A stretch of 64,000 nucleotides of DNA from Nocardioides pinisoli (GCF_024199985.1 NZ_JANARS010000011.1:62001-126000); one strand, 5' to 3'; shown: positions 1-9,300, numbered from the stretch's first letter. A program made the numbers and translations. Notes: generated by a model from the sequence alone, not told the origin.

Positions 1-277
1 CCGAGCGGGTCAGCAGGCCGTGCTTGCCCGTGGTGGCGGCGCGGATGTCCTCCTCCGCCTGTCCCCACGTCGCCTTCGACAGCTCACCGGAGTCGACGAC
101 GTCGTCGTCGCCGAGGATCTCGGTGCCGAGCCGGGCGCGGTTGCGCATCTCGGTGCCGGAGCTGTCGAACAGGTCGGCCAGGGCCAGCATCTGGTCGTAC
201 TTGTCGGCGGCGACCGAGGCGGAGGAGTCCCGGGGCGCGTCGCCCTCGTGGGTGCGGGGGATGTCGAGGTCGCTCAT
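1..277 (-). CDS. ESX-associated hypothetical protein, C-terminus cut by window edge
   Basis: Ninety-two codons are visible from the ATG at 277, and the frame is still open at base 1. The protein is hydrophilic and helix-rich, with no signal peptide or membrane segment. Its start overlaps the stop of the EspG-like gene by ATGA (274-277), so the two are probably translationally coupled and form an operon with the WXG100-like gene upstream. I do not recognise the family. An ESX substrate or accessory role is inferred only from position, about 5 kb from the eccC end of the secretion locus. Confidence 0.7.
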   Translation of the reverse strand, partial: MSDLDIPRTHEGDAPRDSSASVAADKYDQMLALADLFDSSGTEMRNRARLGTEILGDDDVVDSGELSKATWGQAEEDIRAATTGKHGLLTRS

Positions 278-1236
278 GCCGGGCTCCCTGCGGCGTCGTC
301 GGACGGGTGGGCGACCTGTGCCAGCACGGGCGCCAGCTCGGTGGCCAGGTCGTCGGGATCGACGCGGGCGACCGCGACCCGCGCGCCGTCGTCGTGTCGG
401 GGGGTCAGCGAGTGCCAGCCGTCGCGGAGCAGCACCCAGGACACGACGCCGACCGACGTCGTGGCGCGCTCGGACACCTCGGCGGCGAGGATGCGCATCC
501 GGCCGCGGCCCTCGGTGTGCACGGCAGAGACGGCGTCGACCGCCTCGGGGCCGCTGATCTCGCGGCCGTCGGCGAGGACGACCCCACCGGACTGGCCGAC
601 CAGCACGGGGACGAGGTCGGAGCGCCCGGAGCGCAGCGCCTCCCCGACAGAGTCGGCGAGGGCGTAGGGGACGTCGAGCAGGGCTGGCACGTGCGAGGCG
701 GTGAGCGGCAGGTCCTCGGGCGGGGCGGTGACCCGCGCGAGCTCGTTGGTCCACTGGTCGACGGGGAACCAGGCCAGCTCGAAGACGATGCCGTCGCAGG
801 TCGACAGGCTGGCGACCGCGCCGCCGGACTGGCGGTGCCAGGCCTTGACCTGGGTCGTGCCGGCCGCGACGTCGATGTCGAGGGCCAGCCGCGGCGTCGC
901 GAGCAGACCGACCGCCCCGACGATGCCGGGGTCGGCACCCGCGTCGGTCACCAGGCCGCGGCGGCGCAGGGTGTCCTCCGGGTCGTGCAGCGTGCGGACG
1001 GCGTCGAGGTAGGCGGAGTCCTCGACCGATCCCCGGCTCTGGCCCAGTCGTCCGGAGAGCGAGCCGGTGTCGGCATCCTCCTCGCCAGCGCCCGGCAGGT
1101 CGAAGGGCAGCGGCGCGCCGCCGGCGAGCTCGGCGACGAGCCGGAGCTCGGGCAGCGTCAGCGCGAGGCGTCGGGCGATCGCGTCGATGAAGCTCGTGCT
1201 CGGCGGCGGAGGCGTGGTCAGGTCGATGGTCACCAT
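274..1236 (-). CDS. EspG-like ESX secretion-associated protein
   Basis: A 320-residue soluble protein. Residues about 20-50 read as an LTLPELRLVAEL segment followed by GGAPLPFDL, which resembles the N-terminal helix of the EspG family (cytosolic chaperones of ESX substrates); EspG proteins are about 280-300 residues. There is no signal peptide or membrane helix. The start lies one base after the stop of the WXG100-like gene and the stop overlaps the next gene, so this is the middle of a three-gene operon. In mycobacteria EspG binds PE/PPE pairs. No PE or PPE protein is visible here, so the neighbouring WXG100-like protein is a more likely partner. The assignment rests on weak motif resemblance and context. 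Confidence 0.5.
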   Translation of the reverse strand: MVTIDLTTPPPPSTSFIDAIARRLALTLPELRLVAELAGGAPLPFDLPGAGEEDADTGSLSGRLGQSRGSVEDSAYLDAVRTLHDPEDTLRRRGLVTDAGADPGIVGAVGLLATPRLALDIDVAAGTTQVKAWHRQSGGAVASLSTCDGIVFELAWFPVDQWTNELARVTAPPEDLPLTASHVPALLDVPYALADSVGEALRSGRSDLVPVLVGQSGGVVLADGREISGPEAVDAVSAVHTEGRGRMRILAAEVSERATTSVGVVSWVLLRDGWHSLTPRHDDGARVAVARVDPDDLATELAPVLAQVAHPSDDAAGSPA

Positions 1237-1237
1237 G

Positions 1238-1678
1238 TCAGAGCCCCGGGAGCGAGACGGTCAGCCAGTCCTTGTGACCGGCCGGTGGAGGGTCGAAGGC
1301 GAGCAGTGCGGCGTCGGTGTCGGTCTCGTCGTCCTCGGCCAGCACGTCGTCGGACACAGTGGAGCGACTGGCGCGGGTGCGGGCGTCCTCGACGAGGGCG
1401 GTGGCCTTGTGGGCGCGCTGGTCGATCGCCTCCTTGAGCGCGTCGACCTCGGTGAGGTGCCGGGCGAGCGAGTCGGCGGCGGTCTCGTGGTGAGCGGCAG
1501 CGGTGCGCAGGTGCGAGGCACGCTCCTTGATCCGCTCGCGCATCGCGTCGGCTGCCTTGCCGTGCCACGGCACGGCCTCGGCCTGGGAGACGAGACGGGC
1601 GGCCAGGGCCCGGATGTCGCCGCCCTGCTCGCGGAGCTGCGCGACGCGCTTGCGGCCCGCGGCGGTGTCGCCGTACAT
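1238..1678 (-). CDS. WXG100-like type VII secretion target
   Basis: A 146-residue, strongly helical protein. A WHG tripeptide near residue 38 sits between two long amphipathic helices (residues about 5-35 and 42-90), which is the WXG100 hairpin pattern. It carries an acidic, disordered extension of about 50 residues, so it is longer than the usual 100 and fits the longer helical substrates. An AGAGGAAG-type ribosome site lies 8 bases before the ATG at 1678. It is first in an operon with the EspG-like gene. Expected role: a substrate of the ESX machine encoded about 5 kb away. Confidence 0.65.
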   Translation of the reverse strand: MYGDTAAGRKRVAQLREQGGDIRALAARLVSQAEAVPWHGKAADAMRERIKERASHLRTAAAHHETAADSLARHLTEVDALKEAIDQRAHKATALVEDARTRASRSTVSDDVLAEDDETDTDAALLAFDPPPAGHKDWLTVSLPGL

Positions 1679-1832
1679 CGATCACTTCCTCTCGTCCGGG
1701 GACGACTACCCGATCGGCTGGACCTCAAACGTCCGTCCCCGGTCCCCGATTGTGCCGCAGCCGGAGGCCGGCGTGCTGCCGCCGGACCGTCCACCGCCGG
1801 TCCGGACGGCCGCGGCGACGCCTGCCGGCCGA

Positions 1833-1838
1833 TAGGAT
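1833..1838 (+). promoter_or_regulatory. Probable -10 hexamer TAGGAT of the K+/H+ antiporter gene
   Basis: TAGGAT matches the actinobacterial TANNNT -10 and lies about 40 bases before the ATG at 1880. An AGAGG ribosome site precedes the start, so this gene has an ordinary leader. No clear -35 is visible. Confidence 0.5.
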
Positions 1839-1879
1839 CCAGAGGCCCCCGGAACCCGAAGAGCCGCCCAGAGGTGTGC

Positions 1880-3397
1880 ATGACGTTCGACGTCCACCAG
1901 CTCGACGAGTTCGTGCTGGTCGGAGCGGTCGTGACGCTGGCGGCGATCCTCGCCGTGCGCGTCTCGGCGCGCGCGGGGCTGCCGTCGCTGCTGATCTACC
2001 TCTTCATCGGCGTGCTGCTCGGCGAGGGCGGCCCGTTCGGCATCCCCTTCGACGACGCCCAGCTCGCCCACGCCCTCGGCTTCGGTGCGCTGGCGATGAT
2101 CCTGGCCGAAGGCGGCCTGACGACCGACTGGCGGCAGATGCGCTCGAGCGTCGCTCTCGGGCTCTCGCTGGCGACGATCGGCGTGGCGGTGTCGGTCGCC
2201 GTGGTCGCCGTCGGCACCCACTACCTCCTCGGGCTGCCGTGGGAGCTGGCGATCCTGCTGGGGGCCATCTGCTCGCCCACCGACGCCGCGGCCGTCTTCT
2301 CGGTCCTGCGGGCGTTGCCGTTGCCCAAGCGTCTCACCGGTGCGCTGGAGGCCGAGTCGGGCCTCAACGACGCCCCGACGGTCGTGCTCGTCGGGATCAT
2401 CTCCACCGGCGCCGTCGGCGAGGCCGGGCTGCTCCAGACCAGCGGCATCATCGTCTTCGAGCTGATCGCCGGCGGGCTGATCGGCGCTGCGATCGGCGTC
2501 GGCGGCGCCTGGGTCATGCGGCGGGCGGCGCTGCCGTCCTCGGGCCTCTACCCGCTCGCGGTCCTGTGCCTGGCGTTCACGGCGTACGGCGCCGCGTCGG
2601 CCGTGCACGCGTCCGGGTTCGCCGCGATCTACGTCGCCGCGCTGATCCTCGGCAACAGCGAGCTGCCGCACCGGGTGGCGACCCGCTCCTTCTCCGAGGG
2701 CGTGGCGTGGCTGGCCCAGATCGGGCTGTTCGTGATGCTCGGCCTGCTCCTGTCGCCCTCGCGGATCGACCTCGACACCGTCGTGCGGGCGCTGGCGACC
2801 GGGCTCGTCCTCACCCTCGTCGCCCGGCCACTGTCGGTCGTGGTGAGCAGCCTCGTGCAGCCGATGGGACGGCGCGACCTGGCCTTCCTGTCGTGGGCGG
2901 GGCTGCGCGGCGCCGTGCCGATCGTGCTCGCCACGATCCCGCTGGCGGAGGGCGTGGTGGGCGCCGAGGACCTGTTCGACATCGTCTTCGTGATGGTCGT
3001 CGTCTACACGCTGCTGACGGGACCCACGCTGCCCTGGGTGGCCCGGACGCTCGGGGTCGCCCACCGGTCCGATCCGCGCGGCCTCGACGTGGAGGCGGCG
3101 CCCCTCGACCGGGTCGCCGCCGACCTCCTGCAGGTGACCATCGCGCCCACCTCGAAGATGCACGGCGTCGAGGTCGGCGAGCTGCGGCTGCCGCAGGGAG
3201 CCTCGGTCTCCCTGGTGGTCCGCTCCGGCGAGGTGCTGGTGCCCGAGCGTCGTACCGTCCTGAGGCACGGCGACGACCTGCTCGTCGTCACCCCCCGCAA
3301 GCTGCGCGAGGCCACCGAGGCGCGCATGCGCCAGGTCTCCGACAACGGGCGCCTCGCCCAGTGGGTCGGCGACCCCTCACGCCGCGACAAGGACTGA
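1880..3397 (+). CDS. CPA1-type potassium/proton antiporter with RCK_C domain
   Basis: A 505-residue inner-membrane protein. Residues about 10-395 form some 12-13 hydrophobic helices of the Na+/H+ exchanger fold, with SPTDAAAVFSVL and ESGLNDAP motifs typical of CPA1 transporters; the aspartates in these are the expected cation site. A cytosolic tail from about residue 405 resembles a TrkA_C/RCK_C ligand-sensing domain. NhaP2/CvrA proteins share this layout and export K+ in exchange for H+. The ATG at 1880 is chosen because it begins the first membrane helix and has AGAGG upstream; the longer open frame runs through the divergent WXG100-like gene. It is monocistronic, ending at an inverted repeat. 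Confidence 0.88.
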   Translation: MTFDVHQLDEFVLVGAVVTLAAILAVRVSARAGLPSLLIYLFIGVLLGEGGPFGIPFDDAQLAHALGFGALAMILAEGGLTTDWRQMRSSVALGLSLATIGVAVSVAVVAVGTHYLLGLPWELAILLGAICSPTDAAAVFSVLRALPLPKRLTGALEAESGLNDAPTVVLVGIISTGAVGEAGLLQTSGIIVFELIAGGLIGAAIGVGGAWVMRRAALPSSGLYPLAVLCLAFTAYGAASAVHASGFAAIYVAALILGNSELPHRVATRSFSEGVAWLAQIGLFVMLGLLLSPSRIDLDTVVRALATGLVLTLVARPLSVVVSSLVQPMGRRDLAFLSWAGLRGAVPIVLATIPLAEGVVGAEDLFDIVFVMVVVYTLLTGPTLPWVARTLGVAHRSDPRGLDVEAAPLDRVAADLLQVTIAPTSKMHGVEVGELRLPQGASVSLVVRSGEVLVPERRTVLRHGDDLLVVTPRKLREATEARMRQVSDNGRLAQWVGDPSRRDKD

Positions 3398-3442
3398 ACC
3401 GGCGCACTCTGTCGCCGGCGCCGGTGGCGGCGCCGGTGGGAA

Positions 3443-3498
3443 GAACTGCGGCGGTACGACGCGTCGGCGGGCCCCGCGGCGTCGTACGGCCGCAGTTC
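3443..3498. terminator. Long inverted repeat at a convergent gene junction
   Basis: Two 20-base arms, 3443-3462 and 3479-3498, match 19 of 20 positions in inverted orientation, with a 16-base GC-rich centre that can pair further. The site lies between the antiporter stop (3397) and the convergent LytR_C gene stop (3582), so it can terminate both. There is no U-tract, as is usual in high-GC actinobacteria. Confidence 0.7.
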
Positions 3499-3510
3499 GT
3501 CGAGCTGTTC

Positions 3511-3560
3511 GACCTCAGGATGCGCCGACTCGACGTCGATCGGACCTCAGGACGCGCCGA
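3511..3560. repeat. Two-copy 18-bp direct repeat, period 32
   Basis: The sequence GACCTCAGGATGCGCCGA at 3511-3528 recurs at 3543-3560 with one substitution. The copies lie between the inverted repeat and the end of the LytR_C gene. Function unknown. Confidence 0.7.
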
Positions 3561-3581
3561 GTCACTCGACCGCTGGGGCCG

Positions 3582-4085
3582 TCACTCCGAGCCGGTCGCC
3601 TTGCACCAGGTCGCGTCGGCCTCGGCGACGACCGACTCGACCTGCTTCTTCTTCAACGACTGGAACTTCTCGCCCACCACGACGACGACGCCCGGGCCGA
3701 GGGCGTCACCCGGCACGACCTGGGCCCTCTTGAACTGCCGCTGGACGAGCACCACGGCCGGGTTGGTCGGGTCGGAGGACCAGATCTGGGTGGTGCCCGC
3801 AGGCTGCGGGGAGTCGCCGACCGTGCCCTCGACGAAGCCCCGTTCGGCGAGCTGGGCGCTCGTCGCGCCGGCCAGCCCGCTGCGCCCGCTGCCGTTGAAG
3901 ACGCTGACCACGACCTGGTCGCGGCGCACCTCGGACCCGGCGGTCACCGTCGTGTCCTCGCAGATCGCGACCGGCTCGTCCTGGGGGAACGGCTCCGTGA
4001 AGGCGGCCCACCCCCACACCGCGGCGGCCACGACCACCAGCGCCAGGAAGGCCAGCGTGAGCGCCGACCGGGCTGCGCCCGTCAC
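3582..4085 (-). CDS. LytR_C domain membrane-anchored envelope protein
   Basis: A 167-residue protein with one N-terminal membrane helix (residues about 8-28) and an extracytoplasmic LytR_C domain containing VVSVFNGSGRSGLA and ending near a VVVVVGEKF strand. Stand-alone LytR_C proteins occur widely in actinobacteria (the mycobacterial Cei protein is one) and are linked to envelope integrity. The GTG at 4085 overlaps the upstream gene's stop as GTGA; a longer frame would place a proline/arginine-rich stretch before the membrane helix. Two cysteines (in CEDT and TWCK) could form a disulfide. The two-gene operon starts from the promoter at 4386-4391. Confidence 0.85.
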   Translation of the reverse strand: MTGAARSALTLAFLALVVVAAAVWGWAAFTEPFPQDEPVAICEDTTVTAGSEVRRDQVVVSVFNGSGRSGLAGATSAQLAERGFVEGTVGDSPQPAGTTQIWSSDPTNPAVVLVQRQFKRAQVVPGDALGPGVVVVVGEKFQSLKKKQVESVVAEADATWCKATGSE

Positions 4086-4378
4086 TCCGCCGCCTGGTGG
4101 ACCCGCGCGTGGAGCACGCTGCGCTGCTGGAGGGCGGCGCGGAGGGCGCGGTGCAGGCCGTCCTCGAGGTAGAGGTCGCCCCTCCACTGCACGACGTGGG
4201 CGAACAGGTCGCCGTAGAACGTCGAGTCCTCGTCGAGGAGCGTGTCGAGCCGCAGGGTGTCCTTGGTGGTCACCAGCTCGTCGAGCCGCACCTGGCGCGG
4301 AGGCAGGTCGGCCCAGCCGCGCGAGTCGAGCCCGTGGTCGGGGTAGGGCCGGCCGACGCCCACCCGCTTGAAGATCAC
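4082..4378 (-). CDS. Small conserved actinobacterial protein (VapB-antitoxin-annotated family)
   Basis: A 98-residue soluble protein with the RVGVGRPYPDHGL start and the DSTFYGDLFAHVVQWRGDLY / DGLHRA pattern. I recall this family as conserved in actinobacteria and often automatically labelled a VapB-type antitoxin; the DGLHRALRAALQ segment looks more like a ParB-type fold. No toxin gene is next to it, so I do not infer a toxin-antitoxin role. The GTG at 4378 is chosen because a TATGAT -10 ends exactly 7 bases before it (leaderless). An ATG at 4390 inside the -10 box would be untranscribed. The stop overlaps the LytR_C start. Confidence 0.7.
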   Translation of the reverse strand: MIFKRVGVGRPYPDHGLDSRGWADLPPRQVRLDELVTTKDTLRLDTLLDEDSTFYGDLFAHVVQWRGDLYLEDGLHRALRAALQQRSVLHARVHQAAE

Positions 4379-4385
4379 GCCGGTG

Positions 4386-4391
4386 ATCATA
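4386..4391 (-). promoter_or_regulatory. -10 hexamer TATGAT, leaderless promoter
   Basis: A near-consensus hexamer reading leftward, ending 7 bases before the GTG at 4378. It lies back-to-back with the rightward -10 at 4436-4441, so two leaderless genes diverge with about 70 bases between start codons. Confidence 0.7.
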
Positions 4392-4435
4392 ACGACGCCC
4401 CCGCGCGGACCCTCGTCGTCACCTCCGGCCGTGGT

Positions 4436-4441
4436 TAGGCT
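4436..4441 (+). promoter_or_regulatory. -10 hexamer TAGGCT, leaderless promoter of the HerA-like gene
   Basis: TAGGCT ends 7 bases before the ATG at 4449. No Shine-Dalgarno-like sequence lies between, so transcription probably begins at the start codon. Confidence 0.7.
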
Positions 4442-4448
4442 CGCCGGC

Positions 4449-6116
4449 ATGACCGAGACCCCCGAGGCCCAGCCCGCGCCGCCCGACCCGATCGCCGAGA
4501 CTGTCTCGGACCCGGTCTCCGACCCGATCGCCGAGGCGGTCGCACCGGGCTACCGGTTCGAGGGCGAGGCCCTGGAGCTCGGCGGGCTGATGCTCGACGC
4601 GGAGCGCCTCGGCGACGTACGCATCCGCATCCCGCTGGCGATGCTCAACCGCCACGGCCTCGTGGCCGGCGCCACCGGCACCGGCAAGACCAAGACCCTG
4701 CAGCTGCTCGCCGAGCAGCTCAGCGCACACGGTGTGCCCGTCTTCGCCGCCGACATCAAGGGCGACCTCTCGGGCATCAGCGTCCCGGGCGAGCCCAGCG
4801 ACAAGCTGAGTGCGCGCACGGCGAGCGTCGGCCAGGAGTGGACGGCGACCGGCTTCCCGACCGAGTTCTACGCGATCGGCGGCCAGGGCGTCGGCGTACC
4901 CGTCCGCGTCACGATGAGCGCCTTCGGTCCCACCCTGCTCGCGAAGGTGCTCGGCCTCAACGAGACCCAGGAGTCCTCGCTGGGCCTGGTCTTCTACTAC
5001 TGCGACAAGCAGGGCCTGCCGTTGCTCGACCTGGCCGACCTGCGCGCGGTGCTGCAGTACCTCACCGGCGACGCGGCCGGGAAGGCCGAGCTCAAGACGA
5101 TCGGCGGCCTCTCGCCGCAGACCGCCGGGGTGATCCTGCGAGAGCTGGTCGCCTTCGAGGCGCAGGGCGCCGACGTCTTCTTCGGTGAGCCGGAGTTCGA
5201 GACGAAGGAGTTCCTGCGCACCGCCGAGGACGGCCGCGGCATCGTCAGCCTGCTCGAGCTGCCCAACCTCCAGGACCGGCCGGCGCTCTTCTCGACGTTC
5301 CTCATGTGGCTGCTCGCCGACCTCTTCCACGACCTGCCGGAGGAGGGTGACCTCGACAAGCCCAAGCTGGTCTTCTTCTTCGACGAGGCGCACCTGCTCT
5401 TCAACGACGCCTCCGACGACTTCCTCGACCAGGTCGCGCAGACCGTGCGGCTCATCCGGTCGAAGGGCGTCGGCGTCTTCTTCGTGACGCAGTCGCCGAC
5501 GGACGTGCCCGACGAGGTGCTGGGGCAGCTCGGCTCACGGGTGCAGCACCAGCTCCGCGCCCACACCCCCAACGACGCCAAGGCGCTCAAGGCGACCGTC
5601 AACACCTACCCCAACAGCGCCTACGACGACCTCGGCGAGGTCATCACGTCACTGGGGATCGGCGAGGCCGTGGTGACGGTGATGAACGAGCGCGGCGCCC
5701 CGACCCCCGTCGCCTGGACCCGGCTGCGGGCACCGGAGTCGCTCATGGACCCCGCCCCCACGGCCGACATGGAAGCGGCGGTCAAGGCCTCGCCGCTCAC
5801 CGAGAAGTACGCCGAGCCGATCGACCGGGAGTCTGCGCGCGAGCTGCTCGCCAAGAAGCTCGAGGAGGGCGCCCGCAAGGCCGCCGAGGACGCCCGCGTC
5901 AAGGAGATGGCCCGCGAGCAGAAGAACGCCCGGGTGACAGAGAAGGCCTCGCAGAAGTCGTCGCAGAAGTCCTCGCAGCCCTCCTCGCGCCGGCCCGCGC
6001 CGAAGGACGAGGACAGCATGATGGAGAGCGTCGTGAAGTCGCGGGCCTTCAAGGACTTCATGAGCACCGCCGCCCGCGAGATCGCCCGGGGGATGTTCAA
6101 GAGCGGCCGCCGCTGA
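4449..6116 (+). CDS. HerA-like helicase-domain protein (DUF853 family)
   Basis: A 555-residue cytosolic P-loop ATPase. Walker A GATGTGKTKTLQ is near residue 75, Walker B LVFFFDEAHLLF near residue 310, and an FVTQSPTDVP sensor segment follows. This matches the HerA-like family that includes E. coli YjgR. The tail from about residue 480 is a charged Lys/Glu/Ala region with repeated SQKSSQ-type segments, then a conserved MESVVKSRAFKDFMSTAAREIARGMF-like end. The biological role of the family is not established; a DNA-processing or translocase role is inferred from the fold. The ATG at 4449 is set by the leaderless promoter. Transcription ends in the tandem palindromes at 6136-6350. Confidence 0.85.
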   Translation: MTETPEAQPAPPDPIAETVSDPVSDPIAEAVAPGYRFEGEALELGGLMLDAERLGDVRIRIPLAMLNRHGLVAGATGTGKTKTLQLLAEQLSAHGVPVFAADIKGDLSGISVPGEPSDKLSARTASVGQEWTATGFPTEFYAIGGQGVGVPVRVTMSAFGPTLLAKVLGLNETQESSLGLVFYYCDKQGLPLLDLADLRAVLQYLTGDAAGKAELKTIGGLSPQTAGVILRELVAFEAQGADVFFGEPEFETKEFLRTAEDGRGIVSLLELPNLQDRPALFSTFLMWLLADLFHDLPEEGDLDKPKLVFFFDEAHLLFNDASDDFLDQVAQTVRLIRSKGVGVFFVTQSPTDVPDEVLGQLGSRVQHQLRAHTPNDAKALKATVNTYPNSAYDDLGEVITSLGIGEAVVTVMNERGAPTPVAWTRLRAPESLMDPAPTADMEAAVKASPLTEKYAEPIDRESARELLAKKLEEGARKAAEDARVKEMAREQKNARVTEKASQKSSQKSSQPSSRRPAPKDEDSMMESVVKSRAFKDFMSTAAREIARGMFKSGRR

Positions 6117-6135
6117 GCGGCGCCCCCGGCGCGGT

Positions 6136-6350
6136 GGGTGAGCGGTGCGTGACGGGGGTTCCGCGGGTTGGAAATCCGCCTCACGCACCGCTCGCCGGCG
6201 CGGCGGCGTACGACACGTGGGTGAGCGGTGCGTGACGGGGGTTCCGGGGGTCGCAAACCCGCCTCACGCACCGCTCGCCGGCGTACGACATGCGCGGGGG
6301 GTGCCTCAGCCACATGGTGGCGCTGGAATGCGGCTCACGCACCGCCCACG
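6136..6350. repeat. Tandem palindromic repeats between convergent genes
   Basis: Two nearly identical units of about 66 bases (6134-6200 and 6218-6283, period 83) each carry 13-base perfect inverted arms (GAGCGGTGCGTGA and its complement: 6140-6152/6181-6193 and 6223-6235/6264-6276), with further pairing inside the loop. A third, degenerate unit retains only the right arm (6335-6345). They fill the 247-base gap between the HerA-like gene and eccC. They probably act as bidirectional terminators; REP-like mobility is possible. Confidence 0.75.
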
Positions 6351-6363
6351 GGCGCGCGCGCGG

Positions 6364-9300
6364 TCACATGGTCGGGTCGAGCCAGGCGAGCTGGGCGGTC
6401 TGGGTGCCGCCGTCGCGGGTGACGACGCGGGCGCGTCCCTCGGGGGCGGGCTGCGGGCGGAGGTTGCCGATCAGGATGCCCTCGTCGCGCGGTCCGGAGA
6501 GCATGACGCCGGGCATCGCGAGGTCGCGGAGCGACTGGATGACGGGCTCGTAGAGCGCGCGGGACGCACCACCGGTGCGCCGGGCGACGACGACGTGCAG
6601 GCCGACGTCGCGCGCCTGCGCCATCAGCGGCTGCAGCGACGACACCGGCGATGACTGTGCGGTGGCGACGAGGTCGTAGTCGTCGACCACCACGAAGACC
6701 TCGGCGCCCGTCCACCACGACCGGCTGCGCAGCTGGTCGGGCGTCACGTCGGGGCCCGGGATGCGGCCCTCGAGGTAGCTCGCGATGTCCTTGAGCGTCG
6801 GCGTCGCCTGGGTGGCCGAGGTGAGGTAGTTGAGCAGGTACTCGTCGGGCACCTCGCCGAGCATCGAGCGCCGGTAGTCGACGAGCACGATCTGCGCTTC
6901 CTTGGGCGTGCGGGTGCGCATGATCTCGTGGACGTAGGCCCGCAGGAGCGCGCTCTTGCCGGACTGGCCGTCACCGAAGACCAGCATGTGCGGCTCGGCG
7001 TCGACGTCGAGGCCGATCGGTGCGAGCTCCTTCTCGTTGATGCCGAGCAGGATCTGCTTCTCCGGCATCCCGCGCCGCACGGCGTCCTCGCGGATGGCCT
7101 CGAGCGTGACCTTCTCCGGCAGCAGCCGCAGCTTGGGTCCCTGGGGGCCCTTCCACGCTCCGGCCATCCGCTTGATGAGGTCGTCGACGCCGTCGCCGAG
7201 GGTGTCGGCGCTGCCGTCGCCATCGATGCGCGGCAGCGCGCCGAGGAAGTGCAGCTTGGACGGCACGAGGCCGCGGCCCGGGCGCCCGACGGGCACGAGC
7301 GCGGCGACCTTGCGGTCGATCTCGGAGTCGAGGGGGTCGCCGAGCCGCAGCTCGAGCTTGGAGCCGAAGACGTCGCGCATCGCGGCGCGGTAGTCGGCCC
7401 AGCGGGTCGAGGCGGTGACGATGTGGAGGCCGAACGTGAGGCCGCGCGCGGCCAGCTGCTGGATCTCCATCTCGAGGTCGTCGAACTCCGCGCGCAGCGT
7501 GCTCCAGCCGTCGATGACCAGGAAGACGTCGCCCCACCCGTCGTCGGCCCGACCCTGCGCCCGACGCGAGCGGTAGGTCTCGATGGAGTCGATGCCGTTC
7601 TGGCGGAAGTAGGCCTCGCGCCGGTCGACGATGCCCTCGACCTCGGCCATGACACGACGAACGACGTCCGGCTCGGAGCGGGTCGCGACGCCGGAGACGT
7701 GCGGCAGCCGGGTCAGCGGCGCGAACGTGCCGCCACCGAAGTCGAGCACGAAGAACTGCGACTCCAGCGGCGTGGTGACCAGCGCCATGCTGGTGACGAT
7801 GCTGCGCAGCATCGTGCTCTTGCCCGAGCGGGGGCCGCCGACGACGGCGACGTGGCCGGCCGCGCCGGTGAGGTTGAGCGTCATCGTGTCGCGGCGCTGC
7901 TCGCGTGGGCGGTCGACGGTGCCCAGCGGGATCACCAGGCCGGGCACGTTGCGCCACTGCGGCGAGGTGAGGCCCAGGTCGGGGCTCTCGACCAGGTCGG
8001 GCATGAGCTCGTCGAGGGTGTCGGGCACGTCGAGCGGCGGCAGCCAGACCTGGTGCGCGGCCGGACCCTTGCCGACCATGCGCGTCACGGCGATGTCGAG
8101 CAGCGACGGCTGCTCGCCTTGCTGCGGCTGCGGCGCGGCCACCTCGGTGACCTCCTCGGTGGGCTCGAGCGCCTGCACCTCCGAGATCGTGAAGGGCAGG
8201 ATGCCGCGGATGGCGCCGCCCTCGTCGCGGGTGACGCGGGTGCGGCTCGACGGCGGCCCCGAGACGTACGCCGCCTTGAACCGCAGCAGCGTGGACTGGT
8301 CGGGCTTGAGGTAGCCCAGGCCCGGGACGGCGGGGAGCTCGTAGGCGTCCGGGACGCCGAGGACCGCCCGGGACTCGCCGGCCGAGAACGTGCGGAGGCC
8401 GACGCGGTAGGACAGGTGCGACTCGAGGCCGCGCAGGCGGCCCTCCTCGAGGCGCTGCGAGGCGAGCAGGAGGTGGAGGCCCAGCGAGCGGCCGAGGCGG
8501 CCGATGGCGACGAAGAGGTCGATGAACTCCGGCTTGGCCGAGAGCATCTCGGAGAACTCGTCGACGACGATGAAGAGCGACGGCATCGGCTCGAGCGGCT
8601 CGCCGTTGGCGCGGGCCTTCTCGTAGTCGCGCACCGACGCGTAGTTGCCGGCGTCGCGCAGCAGCTCCTGGCGCCGCGTCATCTCGCCGGACAGGGCGTC
8701 CTGCATGCGGTCGACGAGGGTGAGCTCGTTGGCCAGGTTGGTGATGACCGCCGACACGTGCGGCATGTCAGCCATGCCGGCGAAGGTCGCGCCGCCCTTG
8801 AAGTCGACGAGCACGAGGTTGAGCTGCTCGGACGAGTGCGTCATCACCAGCCCGAGCACCAGCGTGCGGAGGAACTCCGACTTGCCGGAGCCGGTCGCGC
8901 CGATCACCAGGCCGTGCGGGCCCATGCCCTGCTGGGCGGACTCCTTGATGTCGAGGTGGATCAGCCCGCCGGAGTCGCCGATGCCGATCGGCACCCGGAG
9001 CCGGTCGCGGGCCGGTCGCGGCCGCCAGGCGGTGGCCGGGTCATAGCTGAAGATGTCGCCGAGACCGAGCAGGTCCATGTGGTCGGGCGTCGTGGAGGTG
9101 ATGTCGACGGCGCCGCCGGCGGACGACGACTCGGCGCTCGCGGTCTTGAGCGGGGCGATGCGGCGCGCGAAGGCCTCGGCGGTGGCGATGTCGCACTGGT
9201 CGGCGAGGGCGCGGACCGGCTCGCCGCGCAGGCGCAGCGCGCTCACCGGGCGCTTGCCCAGCTCGTCGGGCGCGTCGGCGAACTCGAGCCGCAGCCGCGT

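Noticed and set aside
1067..1879. An N-terminal extension of the antiporter
   Set aside because: It overlaps the minus-strand WXG100-like and EspG-like genes and has no membrane-protein character. The ATG at 1880 has a ribosome site and begins the first helix.
4082..4378. A functional VapBC toxin-antitoxin module
   Set aside because: No PIN-domain or other toxin gene is adjacent, and the partner is a LytR_C envelope protein.
6134..6350. CRISPR array
   Set aside because: There are only two and a half units, each unit is itself a long palindrome, spacers are not unique and no cas gene is present.
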